A stretch of 64,000 nt of DNA from Puccinia triticina (Eukaryota; Basidiomycota; Pucciniomycetes; Pucciniales; Pucciniaceae). Made by a program: the position numbers and the translations under genes. Position 1 is the first letter of the stretch; every line of letters begins with the position of its first letter. The notes beneath the pieces were generated by a model that saw only the letters and a program-made list of their open reading frames with translations, was not told the DNA's origin and made no database searches. The stretch spans positions 2,170,001 through 2,234,000 of the forward strand of contig NC_070563.1 of NCBI RefSeq assembly GCF_026914185.1. Reading direction: 5' to 3'. Positions 34,053 through 44,923 of the stretch are shown piece by piece.

Positions 34053-35660
34053 AAATTATAAAAATAGAAAGCAACAACCGTAACTATTCCCACAACTCAA
34101 GTAGCCTTCCAACATCAGCAAAAGTGCTGTGCCACAGGCTCAGTCCCCAGCCCGCGTCAAGCGCACGGGTCAAAAGGACTGGACGTGAAGGCCCCCGGCC
34201 CACAGCAAAGGCTGGTGACCAGTGGGGGGCCCACTCTTTGCCCTTCAAACTACGCACGTGCAGCAGCGGAAGGGTTGAGGGAGATGGATAGCTGGAAGTG
34301 CAGCATCTCCAATCTCCCTGGGGGAAAACAATCATCAAGCGGTGCTTTTTAAGCTATTGACCGTTGTGGTGGTCTAAATGGTAGTCAGCTTCAGATCCAA
34401 ACTTCAAGATCAGCCCTCAAGAAAACCACCCTCAAGGCTCAAGATTCTCTCAGATCCTCCTTCTCCCTTTTCCCCACTCTCCTCTTTCTCACTTTTGCTC
34501 TTTCTTGGTCCTAACACAGATCTGTCTGTGGGTTTATTCCTAGTTGTTGTCTTGTTCTGGTTTTTGTTTCTTCCTTGTCTTTTGTCATGCTTATCTCCAT
34601 TTCTCCTGGTTCCTCTCTTATTTCTTATGTTTCTTGTTGGTTTCATGTTTTATCTCTTTGTTCTATTTCTCTGCTTCTTTTCCTCTTTGTGTTGTCTGTT
34701 TCTTTTCTTTTCTCCTTTGTCTGTGTTGTGTGCGCGCGCATGGCGCGCGAGGAGATGATGACATGTCTGTGACAGGCCTCCAGGAATCCAAGTTCCGGGC
34801 GAACTTGGAGGATAGGAGGCCATAGCATTCAGTCTGATCCACGACGGGCTATCAAGAAATTGGATTGATTTTTTTTTTTTTTGGATTCTTTTCCAATACC
34901 TGCGCACCAAGCCTGATCCCTGAAAACACCAACACCCAAACACAAACGCCGCCGAGGATCCAAACCCCGGCGAACTCTCAAAACCACCTCCACACACCAG
35001 CTATCTATTCTCGATCACACCGGCGATTTCACTTGGACCATTCTGAGGGCAGTCACTTGACACCTTCCCCTCACAGCGCTACCGCCGGCCCCACCGAGCG
35101 GAGCTCCATACCGTGCAGCCACGTCTCTTGTGAAAAGACCCCTGAACACCATACCAACCCCAAGAAGAGTGGTATCCTCATGCCCCCCTCCGCCGAGCCA
35201 GTTGCCATGGTGTTGGCCTCAAGGCAGTCCTTCATCTCCAGTGATTGTCACCAACACCACCTCAGTATATGTAGCTTGATTCGGATTGGTCCAGCTAAAA
35301 CACTATGTCAAACCGTTGCAGCCACCCCGTATTCCACTCGACCCACTCTGCCTCATGTCAACCAAAAATGGCCAGCCCTCAACGACACATGTTTCAAACT
35401 GGTGGTCTGCAACTTAACTTGGCTGCACCAAAAACCGACCCAACCGCCTCCTCAATTCTTTCTGCAGCATTGGGCTGGGTCCCGACCTTCTGACTTTGGG
35501 TAAGTCTCTGAAATCATCCTGGATGGACTTTTTGAAACCCTCTGTAAGTAGGATAGCCAAATGGGGTCTCTAGCAACGACTGACTGACCACTGTTTTTAG
35601 TTTAGTCAGTTCGGAACCGTCAGAGTTAAACGTCTTTCTCTTGAACTTTTTCTGTTACTC
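34053..35660. other. No gene recognised; CT-rich stretch and long chance frames
   Basis: 34370-34730 is very CT-rich and could be a retrotransposon leader. An open plus frame at 34865-35503 (212 codons) is Pro/Thr/His-rich without motifs or conserved spacing. I see no remains here of the missing N-terminal half of the thiolase that follows. Confidence 0.35.
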
Positions 35661-35664
35661 TGAA

Positions 35665-36673
35665 CATGTGGTCGAAACTCTGCAACAGCTTCTATTTACC
35701 CCGAGGAAACTCTTTTGGATACTTCTTGGTATGCAATGCAATTATCAAGGATGGATTGTTGGACCCCTACAACCAACTCCACATGGGATCCTGTGCCGAG
35801 GAGACGGCGGTGAAGCATTTGATCGGAACAGATGCCCAAGAACTTTGCAATTGAATCCTACCAACGGGCCGCAAAAGCCTGGGAAGCTGGGGCATTCAAA
35901 GACAAAATCATACCGGTTGAGATAAACGTTAAACTATTGGACAAAGTCACCATCGTTTCCAAGGATGAAGACCATATAAACATCAAGTTTGATAAGGTCA
36001 GAACATTGAAACCAGTCTTCAAAAACGAACGAGGTACCGTCACAGCCGCCAACACATTCACCTTAAATGATGGGGCAAGTGCTGTCGTACTCATAACGGC
36101 TGAAGAATCTCGATTGAGGGGAATCAAAAAGCTGGCTAAAATCATCTGTAAGCAGCATCATATTAAATTTGTGTACTCGTCTTTCAAGGGTTCACGTTGG
36201 CTCAAGAATCAATATACAAATCTACGTACCACCAGCCTATGCCGAGGCGGCCTGTGCGCCAATCAACTTCCCTATCGCCCCCACTCTTGGAATCCCGATG
36301 GCATTAGACAAAGCAGGCTTGGAGTTCAAAGACATGACGAAAATCAAAATCAATGATGCCTTTCCCGTCGCCGCCCTCGCCAGTATGAAAATCCTTGAAA
36401 TCAAAGCCGAAAAAGTCAATGTCAACGGTGGAGCGGTCGCTTTGGGCAACCCTATTGGCAGCAGTTGTTGTTGAATTGTCGTCAGCTTGATTCATTCCTT
36501 GAAACCAGGCGAATATGGCGTGGCTGGAGTTTGCAATGGAGTTAGCCGCTATCTCTCATCATCTCTTTTCTTTCTTCACAGATTACCGTAAATTCTGATT
36601 ATTTTTTTTCAAACCTTTGACAAAATTTCAACAGGGAGGAGCTGCTTCAGCAATGGTCATCCAAAGATTATGA
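35665..36673 (+). pseudogene. Degraded acetyl-CoA acetyltransferase (thiolase), C-terminal half only
   Basis: The reading resembles ACAT/ERG10-type thiolases from YLPRGNSFG onward: IIKDGLLDPYNQLHMGSCAE, then a 2-nt loss near 35845 (LCN-stop in one frame, FAIESYQRAAKAWEAGAF in the next), GTVTAANTFTLNDGASAVVL, an intron of about 85 bp, and APINFPIAPTLGIPMALDKA. The usual GHPIG motif reads GNPIG, losing a catalytic His. A TGA follows at about 36471, where CGA is expected (ARIVVSL). After it, IHSLKPGEYGVAGVCNG and, beyond an intron, GGAASAMVIQRL to the stop. The N-terminal half with the nucleophilic Cys is absent. Retained introns mean it arose by DNA duplication, not reverse transcription. Confidence 0.8.
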
Positions 36674-37640
36674 TGTTGGGGATCGGAAAATGCTCACGGC
36701 AAGAGACATTATATTTAAGAACAGTTGAAAGTGTGTAGCTTGACATCAAATAATCCTCACCTCAGCTTATTTTGAGTGTTATTACCAAACCCATGTGGCT
36801 ATTCAAATCTTACTTTTTTACTAAAAAAACAGAAGATCAAATGAATCAAATGAATGTATTAACATCATTTATTGTCTGAACTGCCATTTTTAGCTTGGTT
36901 CGATCAAGACTGCCAAAGTCAGTTGGGCACCATGTACCTCTCTCTGTGATTTGTACTCACCAAATATGCTTCCAGTAATTGACATTTCTTGCAAGAAGAA
37001 TAACAGCAATCATTGGCAAGGAGGTGTCATTTCTTGCTTACAATGGACTGGGTCTGAGAGAAAGATCCAGTAGCATCCTAGAATTAACTTGTGTCCTCTC
37101 ATTTCTGTTTTACCATATATTCAAAGTGATTGAAGCTTGAAATATGTACGAGGAGGAGGTGATTGGGTGATTCAGATTGAGGTGTTTGTCAGAAGTCTAT
37201 TTCTAATGATCAATGGTTGCTCATGGGGGTTCCCCAATGAGTTTAAAACAGTGGTTTTCTAGGACAAGAATTGTCTTTTGGGTTTTGTCTTTTGGAGGTA
37301 TCTATCATTAGCTTTTTGAATCAGTTTTTATTTTTTTGGTGTTTTTGAGAGTCTTGAAAAAATGGAGACAATGCACATTGGGCCTTGTGATGGTATATCC
37401 AACACAATATCATTTGCATAGGATTTTGTTGGAGGGAAGTATTTAAGTCTGGAATCACTTTATTCACTTATCTGATCAGGTCTCTTTGGGATGAGTCAGG
37501 TTTTCCAGAGAGGGTACATAGATCAGGCTGCCTGAGATCCTTATTTTACATTCATTGAGGGGACTCTGGGAGGCTTTGAACTGATCTGTTTTCACACTCT
37601 TTTGAAGTTGCAGTTCTGCCCAGCTGATTTGTTTTCTACC
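36674..37640. other. No gene recognised
   Basis: AT-rich sequence without coding frames or obvious repeats. Confidence 0.4.
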
Positions 37641-37649
37641 ATTTAATAG

Positions 37650-37925
37650 AGTAACACTCCCTTGAATGATAGGTGCCAGGGATTCAAGAGACTTATACTC
37701 TCTTCAATGATAGGTGCCAGTCATTCAAGAGAGTTATACTCTCTTCATTTAGAGGTGCCAGCAATTGAAGAGAGTTATATTCTTGTCAATGACTGAAACC
37801 CACAATACAAAATAGTCAAGATCTTCAATGAATGGTCTCCAGAATTCAAAAAAGTAATACTTGCTTCAATGACTGGTACACATCATTCAAAAGAGTTAAA
37901 CTGTCTTCAAGAACCAGTAACAGGC
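37650..37925. repeat. Degenerate tandem repeat of about 52 bp
   Basis: About five imperfect copies of a unit with GAGTTATACTCTCTTCAATG and GGTGCCAG..ATTCAA. The unit itself contains a small inverted repeat (TTCAA / TTGAA). Confidence 0.6.
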
Positions 37926-38964
37926 ATCAATATTTCTACACAATCTCTGAATTATTTTTACTCAACACTTTGCCAGATAGAATTCCCCTGTACCTCAAAA
38001 AGTGCAGCGGCGAAGCCGCCTTGGCCTCCAGTTAAATTATTATTGCAGAATCAAATTCCTCATCATAAATTAAGGGGGGTCAGCCCCTTAAAGTACCCCC
38101 TTATTCCTATTCCTTCATGTACTAATTGTATAAATAAGAATTGGCCCCAGAAAGCGCCCAAAAATAGTATTATGTACATAAATTTAGTAAAACAAACAAT
38201 GTACATAAAATTAAACTGTTGTACATTAATGAGTAATATTACTTGTGTAAAAATACCCCGTGAAAGTATTATGTAGACTTCTACTGAAGCTCTTTCACAT
38301 GACAATTGGTTATAAACATGTCATGTGACAGAGTCAGGGAAATTAGTCTATTACAATACAATTAAATTACCCATAGCCAAGCCCTTTTCACGGCTAAACC
38401 CCTGGATACTCTCATAGGGAGAAAAGGACTGACTCAGTGTTTACGCCCACTGAAGTCCCCTCTATAAATACAGGCCTATTTGGCCCTCAGGAAAAGATCC
38501 CCCAGACCATTCACCGCCCAAAAACTGTAAGTTTGCCGTGAATATTCTCCTCTGCTACATTTGTAGCCACTTTTCCTCATAAACCATCCCAAGCACGTAA
38601 AATCCACTGGATTAAACCCTTTAAACCATCAAAAATCCCTTATTAGCATATTTAAAGCTTTATCCTTATAAGTAGTTGCCGTAAGACCACCGCCTCTGTC
38701 AAGCAGCCAATCATTTTAAGCGCTTACCACCTACTTTTACGCCAAATTAATTCCCTGTAATTAATAATTACATAATTAATTACTCCTCTGTTACAGAGTG
38801 TTGAAACCCTTGTAGTGGCCATATTTGCCACGTAACAAGCTTGGTAATTTAAATTACCAGTGTTTACATCAGCACAGTTATAGTGCTAGGGCCCCAAACC
38901 CTTATTTTGACAGGTTTTTTGCCCTGAGCTTCATAAACAGAGCTGTCACCTGGTCTATTGAGAA
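37926..38964. promoter_or_regulatory. Intergenic, with an LTR- or promoter-like block
   Basis: Around 38292-38332 an inverted repeat (TCACATGACA / TGTCATGTGA) is followed at 38461-38470 by CTCTATAAATACAGG, a good TATA box, then a leader-like stretch. This resembles an LTR promoter, but no second LTR or retrotransposon gene is seen, and it might instead serve the small gene downstream. Confidence 0.35.
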
Positions 38965-39670
38965 ATGCTACGCCAACAGCATGGCGCGCAAACCACCGCA
39001 AACTCAGATGTTGCTCCCAACAGAACGGAAAAAGACACTTTTCCCGTCGAAGCGCCGGCGGCCAAGCGATCCCAATACAGCCAAGTTTTGATGGTGAGCA
39101 CACATCCCCAGCCCCTATATTAAAATTTATTTTTTCACTGTTTACTTCAGGATCGGATCCGCGAATCAACCAAGCAAGCTTTCTTGGAACCAAAAATCCT
39201 GACCTATACGTGCGGACGTTCCAAACCCCGCGCAGGTGATCAGTTGTTGTTATCAATCACATTGGTATGTTTTTATTTTTATATTTTAATATCCATTGGA
39301 CGGAGTCAAGTGCGATTCTGAGCATGAATCTTCTTAACAGAAAAAGCTTCACAAACTCCCCCTTGATTTCCGCATGAGGGAGTTCCCCGCAGGTGTCATC
39401 AACGGCAAAGACACCGATGCCCAGAAGGATTTTGTGGCTCAGGTGCGCAAGGTTCAGGCCAAGGTTTGGTACTCTGTCTGCGACATGCTACTCACAAACA
39501 TCATGACCGCAAACAAGGATGAATTCATTGAAGACATCAAGCTAAGCCTGATTATTGCCAGCTCATCTTGCCGTATTTTCTGGAACCAATTTTGGCGCAC
39601 ATGCAAACAACCGTTATTGAAATCTTTTTTTGGTAATTTGTTTTGTTTCTTTGACTCATTAAAATTGTGA
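38965..39670 (+). CDS. Small rust-type hypothetical protein
   Basis: Three exons, 38965-39093, 39151-39264 and 39341-39670, give 190 codons in frame with GTGAGC...CAG and GTATGT...CAG introns. The start is the ATG directly before LRQQHGAQTTANSDV. The product is basic and soluble, with no signal peptide. The middle reads LPLDFRMREFPAGVINGKD, then a helical stretch AQVRKVQAKVWYSVCDMLL. I associate this type of sequence with multicopy rust genes found near transposons but cannot assign a function. The last exon may include read-through past an unrecognised donor, since the end (CKQPLLKSFFGNLFCFFDS) looks unlike coding sequence. Confidence 0.5.
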
Positions 39671-39929
39671 TTGGTTGTTTTTTGTTCTTTTGTTCTTGGG
39701 TATTTGATGATTCTTCATTTTATTTCAACTATTAAAAGAATTTTACCTTTATCCTAGCCAAAAAAAAAGTTTACTGTAGATAATCACAATGTCATGTTAA
39801 TTTACCACTAAAGTTAGAATCAGCAATTTAGTTTACCCAATGTAAATTACCATTGAAATTAAAATTAGTTAGTGGACCAATAATAACTTCCCGCAGCAGA
39901 GTTAGTGTGGATCAAAACAGATGAAAATC

Positions 39930-40310
39930 TGCTGGTGGACAAATATCCATCGGACGCAGGATCAGATGTTAAATGGACATCCAGCTTGGGATATGCCAGC
40001 AAAGCTATATCTGTCTGTCCAGCAGACATGCACTTGGATGTTTACCATACATCCAGCAAACATCCACTGGATACTTAGCTGGGATACATCTGTATCCGTC
40101 ATGAAGAGTGACATCCGCAGGATGTTTCCTGCCCTGCAAGAGCCGGATGTCCAGGGACATCTCCAAAAGGATGTCCCATGGACATCCGGCACGACCCGTG
40201 GTGTACACAGGTAACAGCCAGCAGGTGGGGGTGTCCATTCTGGGTCAAAATTGAGGAAGGTACCTGCACCCGCTGCAGGTACCCGGGGGCAAAGTACCAG
40301 CTCTATATAT
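39930..40310. repeat. GGACATCC hairpin cluster and GGGTACC words
   Basis: 39930-40200 is dense in TCCA..GGA words in both orientations, like 28313-28620. 40200-40310 then has the GTACACAGGTAACAGCC and GGTACC words shared with 28084-28310 and 42215-42500. The same order (hairpin cluster beside GGGTACC repeat) at both places suggests one element family. Confidence 0.5.
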
Positions 40311-40540
40311 TTCATTCTATCATGTGTTTATCATAAATCCCAAAAAGCTTGAGATATTTAGTGGTACACAAAAAGATACATGTGTAAGTTTGTGTGACAC
40401 ATTCTTTAGTTTCTGAATTTTTTCACAAAATATTTGAAGTTCTGGGAAAATTCCAGCGGAAAAAACCTGATATTAATCAGGAGTTGTGTATGACTTCAGA
40501 AAATATCCCCAAAATCATTAGTGTACATATGGCTGAACGT

Positions 40541-41720
40541 TGTAAAGCTCAAAAGTGTTCCTGAGAACCTTTTGGTGAGTGCGGAAAGGGATGTATGAGG
40601 AAACCTCTGCCTTTCCTGGTTCACTAGACACTAAAACAAGCCCACCAATCTCAGATTGGCAGGTTTAATGTAGTGATAGTGGAGTGTTATCAAAAGATAA
40701 CTGTTGTTATAAAGTGGGTGCGATGAAGTTGCTAAACTGTGTTATGAGTGAGGAGTCTGGACTTCAACCAGGTGATAGTTGGTTAAAGAGGACCCCTCAG
40801 AGGTTTGTGTTATGTAATGTGAGTGTTGTGTAGAGTTGTTATTTTGTGTGTAAGTGTTCTGTAATATGTGTAAAACCAAAATATAGGGTGACTGATATAT
40901 TGTGGAGTGAGCAGTTGTGTACTTTGTTACAGGGGAAACTGAGTGCAGGTAGTCTGCTGGGGGAAAGTTACAACAGGGGAGGAGAGCCTCCTTTTATAGA
41001 CAACAGTGAGGGATTTTAGCTCCAGAGGAGCTCCACCTGAGAGATTTTAGCTAGGTACATGAGGGTTTTTGGCTAGTACATATGTTGAATGGGTGAATGT
41101 GATTGGTCAGGACTGTATAGGTGATTATGGGTTATGACATGCAGGCTGAATCAGGAGGTGTGATTGGTCAGGACTGTACAGGTGATTATGGGTTATGACA
41201 TGCAGGCTGAATCAGGAGGTGTGATTGGTCAGGACTGTACATTAGTGTAGTCATGCTGTAACCAGGTCACCTGCTGTTGTTATGCAACAAAAATCCACTA
41301 GCGTATGCAGCTTAGTGCATGCACCTATCACATGCACCTAGCATCTGCATGAGTGCCTGCATGTGTACACTGTATGTATGTAAGTGATGATGCAGCTATG
41401 TGTAAATATGTATGTAGCTATGTATGTAACTGTGTGTGTAACTAAGTGTTGTAAATGTGGATTGTGTAACTGTTTGAGGTTGTAAGGGGTATTGTGAGTG
41501 TGTAAGAGTATGTAACTTCTGAGTGAGTGCCCTTATGAGTGTTCTGTAAGGCAAGACTAGGGGTGAATTTGTCCCTAGAAACTGAATCTTGAGGAATATT
41601 AAGTGATAGATAAGAGGAAAAGGGAGATTAAGAGTAAAACTAATAGAAATAAGAAAGAAAAAGCAGAAGATTTTGATTTTTGGTATATGGGATACCATAA
41701 AGCATACCAAAACGTTATAA
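40541..41720 (-). repeat. LTR-like sequence, family B, copy 3
   Basis: Begins TGTAAAGCTCAAAAGTG after AACGT. It matches 24630-24795, has an inverted TATA region at 40988-41000 (TCTATAAAAGG on the minus strand) and ends near 41705. An AACGT follows there at 41708-41712, compatible with a 5-bp target duplication but without a clear CA end. Contains the tandem repeat at 41085-41245. No coding sequence. Confidence 0.45.
41085..41245. repeat. Tandem repeat of about 60 bp inside the LTR
   Basis: Two full copies and a partial third of a unit with GTGATTGGTCAGGACTGTA, GATTATGGGTTATGACATGC and GGCTGAATCAGGAG. Confidence 0.75.
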
Positions 41721-42214
41721 ACAATTTGTGGAGGGTCCACATAAGCTCCTGGCTCTGCATGAGCACTCAATTTGGCATCAATTGGCTCAGTGATAAAAAA
41801 TGTGACACACCAGCACACATGCAGTGTAAATTTGTGTGACACATTCTTCAGCTGCTAAATTTAGTCCCAAGGGAGTTAGAATTCTGGGACAAGTCCAGGG
41901 GAGCCTCAGATTACCCAGGGTTTGTGAATGAAATTAGAAAATCTCCTTAACAGGATTTCTGTACTGAGGGATGAAAATCAGATACAAATATTGGAGGATT
42001 CAGCTAATTTGCCCCTGGGATCGCGGGGCACTCATCTTGGCATGATATGGCAGGGTGATGGTCTATGTGTCACACAAACGCGCGCGCGTAATTTTGTGTG
42101 ACACAATGTGTCACAGAAACCCGCACAGGTTACATGGTTGTGTGACAGTTGGCCCCACAGGGCCAAAGTCAAAACGTAGTAGCAAAATCAGACCTCCCAC
42201 TAGAGCTGACACTT
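41721..42214. repeat. Repeat flank related to 40384-40535
   Basis: 41823 to about 41990 is a diverged direct copy of 40384-40535 (shared TTTGTGTGACACATTCTT start, similar spacing). GTGTGACAC words recur near 42070-42140. No gene. Confidence 0.4.
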
Positions 42215-42500
42215 TGCACATGGGAACCCGCAGCGGGTGTGGGTACCTGCCTGAATCTTGACCCAGAATGGACACCTGCTGGCAGTTACCTGTGTACTTC
42301 CATGGGTACCCGCCCCCAGGTACCTAGTACCTGTCATTGGGCACTAGGGGCAAGCAGAGCTGTGCAGAATGGCAATTTGTGCGCGGGTACCTGCCTGAAT
42401 TTGGACCCAGTCTGGACACCAGCACCCGCACCCAGCAGATACCTGTGCACTTCCACGGGTACCCGCCCATGTACCCACCAACGGGTACTAGGGACCAGCT
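42215..42500. repeat. GGGTACC-word repeat, inverse copy
   Basis: Dense in GGGTACC, with a copy of the 28084-28310 sequence in inverse orientation. Confidence 0.5.
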
Positions 42501-42568
42501 CTACCTCCCACAGTATCACTACACTCCATCCAAAGTTTTAACCATTTGTAATAGAAACAACTTGAAAA

Positions 42569-43418
42569 TAGGGGCCAGCTTTATGCACTCCAAATATTTC
42601 CTACATGCACTCCAAAAAAGGAGTGAACTTGTGTCTACTCCAATAAATGTTGGAGTGAACAAAGGTTCACTCCAAAAGGGGGTTAAATTGGAGTGTTCAG
42701 AAGTTCACTCCAATATATATTTGGAGTGAACCTTTGTTCACTCCAAAAGTGGAATAAATTGGAGTTTTCAGAAGTTCACTCCAATATTCTTTGGAGTGGA
42801 AAATTGTGCACTCCAATCTTAAAACTTGGTATGTTTCAAGATTGGAATGTACTACTTTACACTCCAATAAATACTGGAGTTCAAACCTATTTTAAATTCA
42901 TGCATGCACTCCAAGCAAATCCTCCAGATCAACACCCTTGGAGACCCTGCCTCCCCCCTACAGACAAACTTCCACTGCAGTCACATTCCTCTCCTTAATA
43001 CTAGGCCCCAAAGATTCCAGTGAGTCTGAGCCAATTTATCTACTCTTTTTCAATGTGAATCACTGGCCCCACTTTTTTGGAGTGCCCAGTGGTCCACACT
43101 CCAAAAGAAAACCTGGAGTGGGTTGAACTCCACTCCACAGTTTGAGTGACTAATTTTATACTCCATTTTTTTGGAGTGCAAGAGTTTTCACTCCAATAAA
43201 TATTGCAGTGAACTTCTGAACACTCTGATTTAGCCCACTTTTGGAATGAAAAAATGTTCACTCCAAATATATATTGGAGTGAACTTCCAAACACTCCAAT
43301 TTAGCCCACGTTTGGTGTGAACCTTTGCTCACTCCAACATTTATTGGAGTAGACACAAGTTCACTCCTTTTTTGGAGTGCATGTAGTAGACATTTGGAGT
43401 GCATCAAGCTGCCCCCTA
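42569..43418. mobile_element. Foldback MITE saturated with the word GGAGTG/CACTCC
   Basis: 850 bp. The ends are TAGGGGCCAGCTT..ATGCACTCC and GGAGTGCATCAAGCTGCCCCCTA. The arms (42569 to about 42800, about 43185-43418) are inverted copies, and nearly every 20-40 bp carries CACTCCAA or TTGGAGTG, often as direct hairpins such as CACTCCAATATATATTTGGAGTG-type pairs. The target duplication is unclear (flanks rich in A). Confidence 0.65.
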
Positions 43419-44519
43419 AAAATAACTGGCAGCTTTTTTGTGTGTGCCCTGAAAATAAATAAATAAACTGTTTCAGAGAAACCTACTGGGTATGGGTTTC
43501 CAAAGAGGTCAAAAATCATGATAATTGAAATATGAGGAACTTTGGTCAAGCTTGAGGATCAAGTAAACCTCATCATTAAATTGGCCTGGTTTTCAGCATA
43601 GGTATGGCATACATTTTACACAGACATTGCACAACACATTTGGTATGATTTCAGTTCTTATAAACGTACTTTGTGGCAGACATGAACTTGCCTTCCAACC
43701 AGCATCTAACTGAGATCCAACCAAATCTATGACTCCGTTCAGAGATGGCACTTGCACACAAGTGCCAAGGAAACTCCCATGGTGTAAGTCATCAGTTGAG
43801 CCTGTAGGGATCTTGGACACTCAAGTCCCACATTTGCCACCCACAAGTCCTTGGCCACCACCTAAGTCAGCAGTCGCCCCTGGGGGCTGTTTTCCTCCTA
43901 AGTCAGCAGTTGCCCCTGGGGGCTGTTTTCTGCCTAAGTCAGCAGCTGCCCCTCCTGGGGGCTGTTTCAGTGCACTGGCTAGATCCTAACTTGCTCCCGG
44001 GGGCTCATTTCAAAACAGTTGAGGCGCAGCAAATGGGCCATTGGTCACAGTTGTGTATTACTGTTGCAAGTGGGGGATAAAAGGGGGAATTGTATGTTGA
44101 GAACAGTCAAAAACAGGCAAAACATTCATATTCCAGTTGTAGTTACACGGAATAAATTGGTGCCCAGACAGCAATTAAAGCCGGGCTCAATGGTTATATT
44201 TGGACAAGATGAAGAGGAAATTGGGGAACCATAGCGGCCAGCAATCAAAATCAACACTGGGGTCAATAGTTATAGTTAGACTAGATAAATGGATAGTTTG
44301 GCTAGATAAATGGATAGTTAGACTAGATAAATGGTTGCCTGGCCACCAATCCAGGCCGGGCTTGCGCATAATGTAATGAGATATCAAGTTGAGCTTTCCT
44401 GGTAGCCATGATCCAGACAGTGGATCACACGCAGAGGGGGCCATTGGGTGTGGCCTCATGGGTACCAATGGCCGTGGGGTGATCCTCAGCACAAGGTGGC
44501 GGACCGCTGACGCTGGCAG
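43419..44519. repeat. Unassigned region with two small tandem repeats
   Basis: About 43858-43975 holds three copies of a 36-38 bp unit (AAGTCAGCAG..GCCCCTGGGGGCTGTTT). 44265-44340 holds three copies of a unit with GACTAGATAAATGGATAG. No gene is supported in the rest. Confidence 0.5.
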
Positions 44520-44731
44520 TGTTAAGATAGTGTATCATATTCTTATAGAGCTGTATGCTTCTACTCCATACACCCACAAGCTGGCCCATATCATGCACCA
44601 TCTTATGTAGTCCAGTCCCTGTCTCAGTTGTTCTCTCTTTCACTTCTCTGAATGATTATTATACATTGACTCAATGCTCCTGGACTATGTCATCTCACTT
44701 GGTCTTCATGTCACCCAAGTTCCCCTCAACA
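44520..44731 (-). mobile_element. Small solo LTR, family C, copy 1
   Basis: 212 bp, TGTTAAGATAG...CCCCTCAACA, flanked by the 5-bp duplication GGCAG (44515-44519 and 44732-44736). Similar to 48654-49091 once that copy's inner palindrome is removed. Orientation is a guess. Confidence 0.75.
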
Positions 44732-44923
44732 GGCAGAGGCTTGAGGAATTGGTACAATCACCCTGATTGGAGCCTCGTGAGTGTTGTTGGTTGGATGTGC
44801 CGCCTGGCAGTTGCTGACTGAGTTAGGTTGGGGGGGGAGGGCTGGTATGTCATTTTGCGTTTGGGACAATGAAGTGGCTCGGGAGGAGCCACATGGCCCC
44901 CTTGACCTACTGGCACACAATGG

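Noticed and set aside
34865..35503. 212-codon plus-strand frame upstream of the thiolase fragment
   Set aside because: Low-complexity Pro/Thr/His composition, no motifs, and no match to the missing thiolase N-terminus.
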